DNA of 46,905 nucleotides from Xanthomonas sp. Leaf131. Lineage in GTDB: Bacteria > Pseudomonadota > Gammaproteobacteria > Xanthomonadales > Xanthomonadaceae. Below are positions 35,990 through 46,905 of the stretch, one piece after another. A program made the position numbers and the translations under genes. The stretch is taken from assembly GCF_001423495.1 (NCBI RefSeq), contig NZ_LMOG01000016.1:35486-82390 (forward strand). Reading direction: 5' to 3'. The notes under the pieces were generated by a model that saw nothing but the letters and a program-made list of their open reading frames with translations, was not told where the DNA came from and did not search any database. Position 1 is the first letter of the stretch, and the number at the start of each line of letters is the position of its first letter.

Positions 35990-37768
35990 ATGGCCGAAAT
36001 CAAGGAAGCACTTGTCCCCGATATCGGTGACTACAGCGATGTCCCGGTAATCGAGGTGCTGGTGTCGGTCGGCGATACGGTCAGCAAGGACCAGAGCCTG
36101 GTCACGCTGGAATCGGACAAGGCCACGATGGAAGTGCCCTCGTCGGTGTCAGGCGTGGTCAAGGAGATCAAGGTCAAGGTCGGCGATTCGCTGTCGCAGG
36201 GCGCGCTGGTCGCGCTGATCGAAGTGGCCGATGCCGGCGCCGAGACCGCTGCGGCTCCCGCCCCGGCGGCTGCGCCCGCTGCTCCGGCCAAGGCCGCGCC
36301 CGCTGCCGCCCCGGCGCCTGCCGCCAAGGCTGAGCCGGCCGCGCCGGCCGCATCCTCGGACGGCGGCCTGGTCGAGGCCCGCGTGCCCGATATCGGCGAT
36401 TACACCGACATCCCGGTGATCGAGGTGCTGGTCGCCGTCGGCGATACCGTCGCCAAGGACCAGAGCCTGGTCACGCTGGAATCGGACAAGGCCACGATGG
36501 AAGTGCCGTCCTCGGCCGCCGGTGTGGTCAAGGAGCTCAAGGTCAAGGTCGGCGACACGCTCTCGCAGGGCAATGTGGTGGCCATCATCGCGGCCAGCGA
36601 TGGCGGTGCCGGTGCGGCGCAGTCCCCGGCTAAGCCCACCACCGACACCGCCGAAACCGCTGGCAAGGTCGAGCCGGTCGCGGTGTCTGCGGTGCCGGAC
36701 AAGCTGGCCCAGCGCGAGATCGCACAGGTGCAGGGCGCACGCTCCAGCGAGGCCTCGCAGCCTGCGCAGGGCGGCCAGCCGTCGGCTGGCAACCCGTCCA
36801 GCCCGCCGGTGACCTTCGACGCCGACAGCGTGCTGCCATCCAAGGTGGCCTACGCCAGCCCGGTGGTGCGTGTGTTCGCGCGCGAGCTGGGCGTGGATCT
36901 GAACCAGCTCAAGGGCAGCGAAAAAGGCGGCCGCATCACCCGTGAGGACGTGCAGCGCTTCGTCAAGGCCGCACTCAGTGGCGGCGCGCCCGCCGCAGCC
37001 GGTGCTGCCCCGGCCGGCGGTGGCAATGGGCTGAACCTGCTGGCCTGGCCGAAGGTGGACTTCAGCAAGTTCGGCGAGACCGAGACCCAGCCGCTGTCGC
37101 GCATCAAGAAGATTTCCGGTGCCAACCTGGCACGCAACTGGGCGATGATTCCGCACGTCACCCAGTTCGAATCGGCCGACATCACCGACCTGGAAGCCCT
37201 GCGCGTGGCCCTCAACAAGGAAAACGAGAAGGCGGGCATCAAGCTCACCATGCTCGCCTTCCTGGTCAAGGCCAGCGCTGCGGGTCTGAAGAAATTCCCC
37301 GAGTTCAACGCCTCGCTCGATGCGGCCGGCGAAAACCTTACGCTGAAGAAGTACATCAACATCGGCTTTGCCGCCGACACGCCGAACGGCCTGGTCGTGC
37401 CGGTGATCCGCGACGTCGACAAGAAGGGCGTGCTGCAGATCGCCCAGGAAAGCGGCGAGCTGGCCAAGAAGGCGCGTGACGGCAAGCTCGGCCCGGCCGA
37501 CATGAGCGGCGGCTGCTTTTCGATCAGCTCGCTCGGCGGCATCGGTGGTACGGCGTTCACGCCGATCATCAATGCGCCGGAAGTGGCGATCCTGGGCGTC
37601 TCCAAGTCGGCGATGCAGCCGGTCTGGAACGGCAAGGAGTTCGCGCCCAAGTTGATGCTGCCGTTGTCGTTGAGCTACGACCACCGCGTCATCGACGGCG
37701 CGTTGGCTGCACGCTTCACCACCTACCTCAGCCAGGTGCTGGCCGACATGCGACGCGTCCTGCTGTGA
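35990..37768 (+). CDS. aceF: Pyruvate dehydrogenase E2, dihydrolipoyllysine acetyltransferase
   Basis: The product has 592 residues. It forms the core of the pyruvate dehydrogenase complex and transfers acetyl groups to CoA. Two tandem lipoyl domains carry lipoyl-Lys44 and Lys167, each in ESDKATMEVPS, joined by Ala/Pro-rich linkers. A peripheral-subunit-binding domain (about 287-322, SPVVRVFARELGVDLNQLKG) binds E1 or E3. The catalytic domain ends with DHRVIDG (His565, Asp569). The two lipoyl domains are nearly identical over long stretches, showing duplication. E1 (aceE) is not nearby; it must lie elsewhere. The stop overlaps the next gene by four bases (GTGA). Confidence 0.96.
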   Translation: MAEIKEALVPDIGDYSDVPVIEVLVSVGDTVSKDQSLVTLESDKATMEVPSSVSGVVKEIKVKVGDSLSQGALVALIEVADAGAETAAAPAPAAAPAAPAKAAPAAAPAPAAKAEPAAPAASSDGGLVEARVPDIGDYTDIPVIEVLVAVGDTVAKDQSLVTLESDKATMEVPSSAAGVVKELKVKVGDTLSQGNVVAIIAASDGGAGAAQSPAKPTTDTAETAGKVEPVAVSAVPDKLAQREIAQVQGARSSEASQPAQGGQPSAGNPSSPPVTFDADSVLPSKVAYASPVVRVFARELGVDLNQLKGSEKGGRITREDVQRFVKAALSGGAPAAAGAAPAGGGNGLNLLAWPKVDFSKFGETETQPLSRIKKISGANLARNWAMIPHVTQFESADITDLEALRVALNKENEKAGIKLTMLAFLVKASAAGLKKFPEFNASLDAAGENLTLKKYINIGFAADTPNGLVVPVIRDVDKKGVLQIAQESGELAKKARDGKLGPADMSGGCFSISSLGGIGGTAFTPIINAPEVAILGVSKSAMQPVWNGKEFAPKLMLPLSLSYDHRVIDGALAARFTTYLSQVLADMRRVLL

Positions 37769-38412
37769 GAGCGGCGCTGCTGACGATCGCCCTGCTGGGC
37801 GTGCTGCCGTGGACAACTGCGGCGGCGCGCGAGTGCGAAAGCACGCTCGGGCGTGGCTGGCCGCCGGGCGTGGGCAACTACGGCACCGCGGTGACCACGT
37901 TGCTCGACGGCACCACCAAGCCGAGCCTGTCGTTGCTGACGCTGCCCACCCGTGGTGTCGAGAGCGGTGTGTCGCTGCTGCCCGGCAAGGACGGCGCCGA
38001 CTGGACCCTGCGGCATAGCCGCGCCGACGAGCGCGTCTACAGCTGGGTCAGCCAGAGCGATCGCGGCAGCGTGCAGTTCCGCACCGAGCAGACCCCGGAA
38101 ACGGTGGAAATTCCGATTCCGGCGGCGCTGGCAAAGCGCCTGATCAGCAACTGGACCAGCGCACTGACCCAGCTCGCACCGACCGGACGCACCGCGCCGG
38201 TGAGCGAGGGCGAGGTGCTGTCGTTCCAGGTCGATGGCGTGCGCTACAGCGGCGCGCGTCCGGGCTGCGGCGCCGGCGAGTTGCTTCTGCAGCAGGCCGC
38301 GTTGCTGATCGAAGCCAGCGAAGGCAAGGAAAAGAAGCGCGACAAGCGCTGGACCCAAATCGAATCGTCGCTGGATGAACTCCAGCAGACGCTTGCCGGC
38401 ACGGCCGGTTGA
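37765..38412 (+). CDS. Secreted hypothetical protein between aceF and lpdA
   Basis: The product has 215 residues. It has an N-terminal signal peptide (LLTIALLGVLPWTTAAA), two Cys residues that could form a disulfide, and a charged C-terminal helix. I do not recognise a family. It starts at GTG 37765, overlapping the aceF stop by four bases (GTGA), and ends 16 bp before the lpdA ATG, so it is locked into the pyruvate dehydrogenase operon. A periplasmic protein in this place is unexpected, because the complex is cytoplasmic. Codon use and GC look like the neighbours, so recent transfer is not evident. Confidence 0.75.
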   Translation: MRAALLTIALLGVLPWTTAAARECESTLGRGWPPGVGNYGTAVTTLLDGTTKPSLSLLTLPTRGVESGVSLLPGKDGADWTLRHSRADERVYSWVSQSDRGSVQFRTEQTPETVEIPIPAALAKRLISNWTSALTQLAPTGRTAPVSEGEVLSFQVDGVRYSGARPGCGAGELLLQQAALLIEASEGKEKKRDKRWTQIESSLDELQQTLAGTAG

Positions 38413-38428
38413 GCCACAGGAGAAGCAA

Positions 38429-40261
<1,833 letters not shown>

Positions 40262-40284
40262 ACACCGCACACGCGGCACTGCCA

Positions 40285-40320
40285 ACGACGCCCCGCCTTG
40301 CGCGGGGCGTCGTCGTTTGG
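40285..40320 (+). terminator. Terminator after lpdA
   Basis: A strong stem (ACGACGCCCCG with CGGGGCGTCGT) with a short CCTTGC loop follows lpdA by about 25 bases. The downstream T tract is short (GTCGTTTGG), so it may work partly as a stabilising hairpin. Confidence 0.75.
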
Positions 40321-40387
40321 GCATGCTGCCAGGACGGGCTGCACGGTATGCCAAGGGATTGCAGCCGATCACGGGGAGAGACACTGC

Positions 40388-41086
40388 ATGCGCTACGGAA
40401 TGCTGGGAATGGTGATGCTGTGCAGCATCGCGGCGGTGTCTGCCGCCGGCGCGCAAGAATTGGACGATCCTCAATTGGCCGCTGCGTTGGCGAAGTGCCC
40501 GGGGGCCGAAACGTTCGATCGTGCGCAACGGCAGGCAAAAGCGCGTGCCGAGGCAGCGCGCGCATCCGAACTTGCATCGCCTTCCGATCCGGCGCTGCGC
40601 GCGCGTCTGCTAGAGATGGAACGCGCCGACCAACTGGTCCGCAATGGCGATTGGTCGCAAGCGGCCGTGACCAAGATGGCCGCTGTGGATGCCGCGCACC
40701 TACCGCAGATTCGCCGTATCGTTGCCGAGCACGAAGGTCTGCCAAACGCGGCCCAGGTGGGGCGCGATGGTGTCGCTGCAGCCTGGCTGCTGGTGCAGCA
40801 TGCCGATGCCGATCCTGCGTTTCAGGAGCAGGTATTGAGCACGCTGGCACAACACGTTACGCGCGGCGAAATTCCGGCACGCTCTCTGGTGCTGTTGACC
40901 GACCGCGCCCTTGTCGGCAACGGCAAGCCGCAACGCTACGGCACTCAGCTGGCCGCACAGCAGGGCCGCTGGGTGCCCAAGTCCATCGAGGATCCGGATC
41001 GCGTGGATATGCGCCGTGCGGCTGTGGGCGAAATGCCGCTGGCCGATTACATCTGCGTGGCTGCGCAGCTCTTTCCTGCGCCGTAA
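40388..41086 (+). CDS. DUF6624 domain-containing secreted protein
   Basis: The product has 232 residues. A signal peptide (MLGMVMLCSIAAVSAAGA) is followed by an Ala/Arg-rich helical region and a C-terminal domain with LPQIRRIVAEHEGLPNAAQV, AWLLVQHADADPAFQEQVL, an RGEIPARSLVLLTDRALV stretch and QRYGTQLAAQQG. That C-terminal pattern matches DUF6624, of unknown function, often found in proteins with signal peptides. The start at ATG 40388 follows GGGGAGAG. It is probably a single-gene unit, ending at the terminator 41117-41144. Confidence 0.83.
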   Translation: MRYGMLGMVMLCSIAAVSAAGAQELDDPQLAAALAKCPGAETFDRAQRQAKARAEAARASELASPSDPALRARLLEMERADQLVRNGDWSQAAVTKMAAVDAAHLPQIRRIVAEHEGLPNAAQVGRDGVAAAWLLVQHADADPAFQEQVLSTLAQHVTRGEIPARSLVLLTDRALVGNGKPQRYGTQLAAQQGRWVPKSIEDPDRVDMRRAAVGEMPLADYICVAAQLFPAP

Positions 41087-41116
41087 ACGCCCTCCAAAGC
41101 AAGGAACCCAAAACGC

Positions 41117-41144
41117 AAAAGGCCCGCAAAAAGCGGGCCTTTTG
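41117..41144. terminator. Bidirectional terminator
   Basis: AAAAGGCCCGC and GCGGGCCTTTT form an 11-bp stem around an AAAA-type loop. It sits between the converging DUF6624 and outer-membrane-protein genes; the A and T runs on either side let it act in both directions. Confidence 0.9.
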
Positions 41145-41164
41145 AGTACTACGCTAGGTGCGAC

Positions 41165-41977
41165 TCAGAACGCGAACGTCACGCCTGCAACCGGGCCCTT
41201 GAACTCCTGCTTCAGGCCGATCAGGCCATCGCTGCCGCGCTGGTCGACGTCGAGCTTGAACCAGTCGTAGCCTGCGAACAGGCCGAAGTTCTTGGTGAAG
41301 CGGTACTCGGCAATCGCGTTGGCGCGGCTCAGGTCGCCCTTGTAATCGTCGAAGTTGCCCCAGCTGGTGTTGAGGTACTGGCCCTGCACGTTGAACAGCC
41401 AATGCTCGCTCGGACGCGCGGTGAAACGGATACCCACCACCGGCGCCACGCCGTCGGCCTTCTCGTTCAGCACGTCGCCGCTGAACACGCTGCCCAGATC
41501 GGCATAGGCGTTGGCTTCGACCTTGGCGTACTCGGCGCCGAGCTGCAGGCCCAGGCTGAATTCCGGCGAATCGATGACCGAGTAGTCGTACACCAGGGTG
41601 GCGACCTGATACTTCAGCTCACCCTTGATGAAGCTCCCCGTCGGCACGGTGATACCGCCACCGCTCAGATCCTGGGTCAGGGTCTCGCGGCGATCCTTGT
41701 CGTACTTGAAGTAATCGAAGATCAGGCGCTGACGGGTGCTGATGCGGAACACGCCATCGATGCGCGGCTCCCATTCCTTGCCGCCGAGCTTGAAATCTTC
41801 GTTGACCGACACGTTGTTGCCTGCCACCAGCGTGTTGCCGCGGATGGTGTTGTCGTTGTCGACGTTCATCGCACCGAGACGGATCTGGAAGCGATCATCG
41901 GTATCTTCGGCATGTGCAGGCGCGGCATAAGCGGCGACCAGTACGCACGGGATGACCAGTGCGAGAAGGTGTTTCAT
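41165..41977 (-). CDS. Outer membrane beta-barrel protein
   Basis: The product has 270 residues. A signal peptide (HLLALVIPCVLVAAYAAPAHA) precedes alternating amphipathic strands such as RFQIRLGAMNVDNDNTIRG, LIFDYFKYDKDRRETLTQDL and KGELKYQVATLVYDYSVID. It ends with GPVAGVTFAF, a C-terminal Phe strand typical of barrels. I do not assign a named family; it resembles small outer-membrane porin-like proteins of unknown substrate. The ATG at 41977 has GGAGCTCC directly upstream. Its promoter region carries a perfect palindrome (42044-42063). Confidence 0.82.
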   Translation of the reverse strand: MKHLLALVIPCVLVAAYAAPAHAEDTDDRFQIRLGAMNVDNDNTIRGNTLVAGNNVSVNEDFKLGGKEWEPRIDGVFRISTRQRLIFDYFKYDKDRRETLTQDLSGGGITVPTGSFIKGELKYQVATLVYDYSVIDSPEFSLGLQLGAEYAKVEANAYADLGSVFSGDVLNEKADGVAPVVGIRFTARPSEHWLFNVQGQYLNTSWGNFDDYKGDLSRANAIAEYRFTKNFGLFAGYDWFKLDVDQRGSDGLIGLKQEFKGPVAGVTFAF

Positions 41978-42026
41978 GGGGAGCTCCATAGTTCTAAGAG
42001 AGGCAGGCAACCGACCTGTGGCGCGC

Positions 42027-42063
42027 ACTATCGATAAAATGGTGTCGTTCACAAGTGAACGAC
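42027..42063 (-). promoter_or_regulatory. Promoter with overlapping 20-bp palindrome (candidate operator)
   Basis: The perfect dyad GTCGTTCAC-AA-GTGAACGAC lies at 42044-42063. On the minus strand it contains a -35-like TTGTGA (42054-42049), with a -10-like GATAGT at 42032-42027 after a 16-bp spacer, about 50 bases before the outer-membrane-protein start codon. A dyad covering the -35 box suggests repression, or activation by a dimeric regulator. The regulator is not in the window. Confidence 0.5.
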
Positions 42064-42247
42064 CTGTCGAATCGATGTGAAGGTCGAGATAGCAATCGGA
42101 CAAAACGGTCCGGTACCGCGGGCAGTTCGACTTTAGTCGTGCGCTGCGCAATTGAGGCGCCAATAACGAAATGATGCAGCCGGCATCGCAGCAGAAACGC
42201 GCCGATTGGACCGCCGATGGGAAGGTCGCAGGGTGCGACAAAATGCG

Positions 42248-42286
42248 TAAAAAGCAGGAGCCCCGGTCTCCCGAGGCTCCTAGACG
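42248..42286 (-). terminator. Orphan minus-strand intrinsic terminator
   Basis: Read on the minus strand, AGGAGCC...GGCTCCT forms a stem (about 42258-42282) followed by GCTTTTTACGC. The only minus-strand frame upstream (42300-42497, 65 codons) is not protein-like and overlaps the atp promoter. The terminator could therefore end a small non-coding RNA or an antisense transcript from the atp leader. Confidence 0.5.
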
Positions 42287-42418
42287 CAGCCTGCTGTAGC
42301 TACCTTTCGACGAGGATGTGCAGGCCTCGCAGGTTCTGACCGTCGGTTTGTGGCAAAGTTCCCACCCGCTGCTGCGCTAGCTGTATGGTGCGTCGCAGCA
42401 ACTTATGACTTCTGCCGG

Positions 42419-42448
42419 TTGTCTCGCAATTTGTCCCATTGCTATACT
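42419..42448 (+). promoter_or_regulatory. Sigma-70 promoter of the atp operon
   Basis: TTGTCT (42419-42424) and TATACT (42443-42448) are separated by 18 bp, a good housekeeping promoter. Transcription would start near 42455, giving a leader of about 50 bases before the atpI GTG. Confidence 0.65.
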
Positions 42449-42507
42449 TTCGCGGCTCGACGAGGCGCATCTGCGCTTCCCACTCATTCTCACGCAAGGT
42501 AACCGTA

Positions 42508-42873
42508 GTGCTGAACTCCGTTGACGCGGGTCGGCGGTTGATGCTGCGCGCTGCGGTATATCCGCTTGCCGCTGTAGCTATAACCAGTCTGGGGTTGCTG
42601 TTGGTCGGTCCCCGTTACTCTGCCGGTCTGGCACTGACCGGATTTGCGACGGTGTTGGGCGGTTGGGTGGCAGCACGTACCGCGCTAGGTGGCGGTATTC
42701 AGGCAGCCGGCATTGCCATGGTCCGGCTGATTCTGGCGATGGTGTTGAAGTGGGTATTGGTTTTCGTGGCGCTGGCACTCGGCTTTGGCCTGTGGCGGCT
42801 GCCTCCTCTGGCTTTGTTGGCGGGTATCGCCATCGGGCTGATTTTTCAGGTTCTGGCTCTGGCCAGGCGTTGA
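42508..42873 (+). CDS. atpI: ATP synthase subunit I
   Basis: The product has 121 residues. It is a small membrane protein with four hydrophobic segments (LMLRAAVYPLAAVAITSLGLL, LALTGFATVLGGWVAART, and two more) that aids assembly of the c-ring. The family is poorly conserved, and the call rests mainly on being the first gene of the atp operon with the right size and topology. It starts at GTG 42508 with AAGGT upstream. atpB follows after 25 bp. Confidence 0.85.
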   Translation: MLNSVDAGRRLMLRAAVYPLAAVAITSLGLLLVGPRYSAGLALTGFATVLGGWVAARTALGGGIQAAGIAMVRLILAMVLKWVLVFVALALGFGLWRLPPLALLAGIAIGLIFQVLALARR

Positions 42874-42898
42874 TTCGAACTTAAAGGGCTCCGGACAC

Positions 42899-43699
42899 AT
42901 GGCGGGCGAGGCAGCAACACCTACCTCCTATATCCAGCATCACTTGCAGAACCTGATCTATCCGGTTCGTGAGGGTGGCGGTACGTTTTGGACCATTCAC
43001 GTCGACACCCTGGTCATGGCCGTGTTGATGGGCCTGGTGATGGTCTTCGCATTCTGGACGGCGACCCGCAATGCCACGGCCGGTGTGCCGGGCAAGTGGC
43101 AGGCGTTCGTGGAAATCTGCCTGGAGTTCGTCGACCGGCAGGCCAAGGACACCTATCACGGCAGCAGCAAGCTGGTGACGCCGATCGCGATCACCATCTT
43201 CTTCTGGATCCTGTTGATGAACCTCCTCAAGATGATCCCGGCCGATTTCATCGCCATCCCGCTGGGTTGGGCAGGTATCCACGCCTGGAAGCCGGTGCCC
43301 ACTGCCGACGTCAATGCCACCTTGGGCATGTCGATCAGCGTGTTCTTCCTGATGATCGTGTTCTCGCTGCGCTCCAAGGGCGTGGGCGGCATGACCAAGG
43401 AATTCCTGACGGCGCCGTTCGGCAAGTGGATGATGCCGTTCAACCTGCTTTTGAACATCGTCGAGTGGCTGAGCAAGCCGATTTCGTTGGCGATGCGACT
43501 GTTCGGCAACATGTTCGGCGGCGAGATCGTCTTCCTGCTGATCTGGGTGCTGGGCGGTGCGGGCATCGCCGGCATGGTCGCTGGCGGCGTATTCGGCCTC
43601 GGCTGGATGCTGTTCCACCTGTTGGTGATTCCGCTGCAGGCCTTCATCTTCATGATGCTGTCGATCGTGTATCTGAGCCTTGCCGAAGACAGTCACTGA
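42899..43699 (+). CDS. atpB: ATP synthase F0 subunit a
   Basis: The product has 266 residues. It is the proton-channel stator subunit of the F0 motor in the inner membrane. The family segments are EWLSKPISLAMRLFGNMFGG with the essential Arg200 (counterpart of Escherichia coli Arg210), and later PLQAFIFMMLSIVYLSLAED. The N-terminal HHLQNLIYPVREGGGTFWTI is typical of gammaproteobacterial subunit a. It starts at ATG 42899; atpE follows after 72 bp. Confidence 0.97.
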   Translation: MAGEAATPTSYIQHHLQNLIYPVREGGGTFWTIHVDTLVMAVLMGLVMVFAFWTATRNATAGVPGKWQAFVEICLEFVDRQAKDTYHGSSKLVTPIAITIFFWILLMNLLKMIPADFIAIPLGWAGIHAWKPVPTADVNATLGMSISVFFLMIVFSLRSKGVGGMTKEFLTAPFGKWMMPFNLLLNIVEWLSKPISLAMRLFGNMFGGEIVFLLIWVLGGAGIAGMVAGGVFGLGWMLFHLLVIPLQAFIFMMLSIVYLSLAEDSH

Positions 43700-44074
<375 letters not shown>

Positions 44075-44098
44075 TCCAGCGGTAGCAGGATGTGGAGG

Positions 44099-44160
44099 CA
44101 ACCGCGTGCGGTTGTCCCCGCGGATGAAGGTCGGAAAGCGTCGCCATGCGGCGGCGCTTT
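44099..44160 (+). promoter_or_regulatory. Intercistronic stem-loops between atpE and atpF
   Basis: Two hairpins lie in this 113-bp gap. A small one at 44099-44114 has CAACCGC and GCGGTTG arms. A strong 11-bp stem at 44135-44145 pairs with 44150-44160 (AAAGCG...CGCTTT). The absence of a T run (GCTTTCACCCC) argues against full termination, so it more likely protects the atpE message or partially ends it. Confidence 0.6.
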
Positions 44161-44187
44161 CACCCCTAAAGAGCGATTGAGCGACCC

Positions 44188-44658
44188 ATGGACATCACCC
44201 TTACCATCTTTGCCCAGGCGCTGGCCTTCGCCGGTCTGATCTGGATCGTCGCGACCAAAATCTGGCCGCCGCTGCTGCAGGCGATCGAAGAGCGTCAGCA
44301 AAAGATCGCTGAAGGCCTGGCTGCGGCCGATCGTAGTCAGAAGGATCTGGCGCGGGCGCAGGAAAAGGTCAACGAAGCACTGAAAGACGCACGCACCAAG
44401 GCCAACGAGATCATCGATCAGGCCCATGCGCGCGCCAACCAGATCATCGAAGCGGCCAAGCACGAGGCAATTGCCGAAGCCAACCGTCAGAAGGACCTGG
44501 CGCAGACCGAAATCGACGCATCTGCCACCCGTGCCCGCGAAGAACTGCGCAAGCAGATCTCGGTGCTGGCGGTCAGCGGCGCAGAGAAGCTGCTCAAGCG
44601 CGAAATCGATGCCAACGCCCACAAGGCGCTGCTCGACGAGCTGGCGGCGGAGATTTAA
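44188..44658 (+). CDS. atpF: ATP synthase F0 subunit b
   Basis: The product has 156 residues, the same length as in Escherichia coli. It is the peripheral-stalk subunit: one N-terminal membrane helix ([19 protein letters not shown]) followed by a long charged coiled coil ([20 protein letters not shown]) that reaches F1, where it contacts delta. ATG 44188 is the start; atpH follows after 3 bases. Confidence 0.96.
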   Translation: MDITLTIFAQALAFAGLIWIVATKIWPPLLQAIEERQQKIAEGLAAADRSQKDLARAQEKVNEALKDARTKANEIIDQAHARANQIIEAAKHEAIAEANRQKDLAQTEIDASATRAREELRKQISVLAVSGAEKLLKREIDANAHKALLDELAAEI

Positions 44659-44661
44659 TCG

Positions 44662-45189
44662 ATGAGCCAGGCCCTCACACTTGCCCGTCCCTACGGCCGT
44701 GCCGCGTTTGCGATCGCGCGTGAGGGCGGTACCTTCGCACTCTGGTCCGATGCATTGGCGTTTTCGGCGCAGGTTGCCGGTGACCCGCGTGTGGCTGCAC
44801 TGCTGCTCAATCCGGCCTTGCGCCAGGAGCAGGCGGTGACGTTGCTGGCGCCGCCGCAGGCGAGCGAAGAGTATTTGCGTTTCCTCGGTTTGCTGGCCGA
44901 TGCGCAGCGGTTGTCGGCGCTGCCGGAAATCGCAGGCTTGTACGAACAGCTGCGCGCCGAGGCCGAACATGTCGTCAAGGCGACAGTGACCTCGGCAACC
45001 GAAATGACTGCGACCGAGCTGGACACGATCGCTGCTGCGCTGAAGAAGCGTTTTGGCCGCGAGGTGGATATCACCACCGCGGTGGATGCTTCGTTGATCG
45101 GCGGCGCGGTGATCGACACCGGCGACGTGGTCATCGACGGCTCGCTGAAGGGCAAGCTCGCGCGTCTGCAAAGCTCGCTCGCCCACTGA
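44662..45189 (+). CDS. atpH: ATP synthase F1 subunit delta
   Basis: The product has 175 residues. It links the peripheral stalk to the top of F1. The family pattern [20 protein letters not shown] at the start and [20 protein letters not shown] near the end, the standard delta C-terminal signature, is clear. It starts three bases after the atpF stop and precedes atpA by 47 bp. Confidence 0.96.
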   Translation: MSQALTLARPYGRAAFAIAREGGTFALWSDALAFSAQVAGDPRVAALLLNPALRQEQAVTLLAPPQASEEYLRFLGLLADAQRLSALPEIAGLYEQLRAEAEHVVKATVTSATEMTATELDTIAAALKKRFGREVDITTAVDASLIGGAVIDTGDVVIDGSLKGKLARLQSSLAH

Positions 45190-45236
45190 ATTCACATAAA
45201 CGCATGGCCCTTGCGGCCGGCACCTAGGACTGAACG

Positions 45237-46784
<1,548 letters not shown>

Positions 46785-46905
46785 ATCCAGCTGCGGGAAT
46801 CGGGAATAGAGAATAGGGAATCGTCAAAGCGGGTTGGCTGTGCCAATTTCCGACTCACGATTCCCCATTCCCCACTAAGCGAGCGAAGCGAGCGAGTATG
46901 GCAGG
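46785..46905. repeat. Intergenic hairpin repeat after atpA
   Basis: A GGGAATCGGGAAT-type string is followed by a perfect 9-bp inverted repeat (GGGAATCGT at 46816-46824 with ACGATTCCC at 46857-46865). The same family is at 29864-29932. It interrupts the operon between atpA and the expected atpG. A short CGAGCGAAGCGAGCGAG string follows at the right edge. Confidence 0.7.

Noticed and set aside
36149..37816. Long open frame opposite aceF
   Set aside because: Antisense shadow; the composition is His/Arg/Gly-rich and the plus strand is an intact E2.
42300..42497. 65-codon minus-strand frame upstream of atpI
   Set aside because: It overlaps the atp promoter and reads no domain-like sequence; the nearby terminator is better explained by a non-coding RNA, if any.

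Overview
The window is chromosomal DNA of a Xanthomonas-type gammaproteobacterium. The evidence is high GC, gene content and order typical of Xanthomonadaceae (an XC5848-like DUF3247 Sm-fold protein, a dihydrolipoyl dehydrogenase with its own lipoyl domain beside a double-lipoyl E2, a head-repeat trimeric autotransporter), and intergenic spaces packed with short palindromic repeats of the kind that litter Xanthomonas genomes. The species cannot be fixed from sequence reading alone. I see no rRNA, tRNA, prophage, insertion sequence or CRISPR array. Most of the window is core housekeeping sequence.

Layout. 1-594 is a block of tandem palindromic repeats. 0.6-9.6 kb holds two small conserved proteins, a subtilisin-like secreted protease next to a YadA-like adhesin (both minus strand), a membrane histidine kinase whose 3' end overlaps a convergent OmpR-type response regulator, and two small conserved proteins. 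9.9-13 kb holds the flagellar stator motB-motA and msrB. 13.5-19 kb holds a D-alanine catabolic module (Lrp-type regulator divergent from dadA-alr) and uncharacterised proteins. 19.1-23.1 kb holds a soluble PAS hybrid histidine kinase, the DUF3247 protein and a PQQ-type sugar dehydrogenase lipoprotein. At 23.56-23.88 kb the repeat block of position 1 reappears in inverted orientation.

24-30 kb holds the translationally coupled 16S rRNA modification pair rsmC-rsuA, an SDR oxidoreductase, a minus-strand group yajQ - alpha/beta hydrolase - DUF1415, and a DMT-family exporter gene broken by an in-frame TGA. 30-33.2 kb is the methionine importer metN-metI-metQ plus a membrane protein. 33.4-35.9 kb holds an OmpW porin, a hypoxanthine/uracil-DNA glycosylase and a DUF2884 protein. 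36-40.3 kb is the pyruvate dehydrogenase E2-hypothetical-E3 operon. After a DUF6624 protein and an outer-membrane barrel protein, 42.5 kb to the right edge carries the ATP synthase operon atpI-B-E-F-H-A, cut off before atpG.

I found no convincing new multi-gene system. The items most worth a second look are: the inverted composite repeats bracketing about 23 kb; the broken DMT exporter; perfect palindromes in the promoter regions of the adhesin/kinase pair and of the outer-membrane protein; an orphan minus-strand terminator upstream of the atp operon that could end a small RNA; an alpha/beta hydrolase whose coding signal begins before any usual start codon; and a secreted hypothetical protein translationally locked between pyruvate dehydrogenase E2 and E3.
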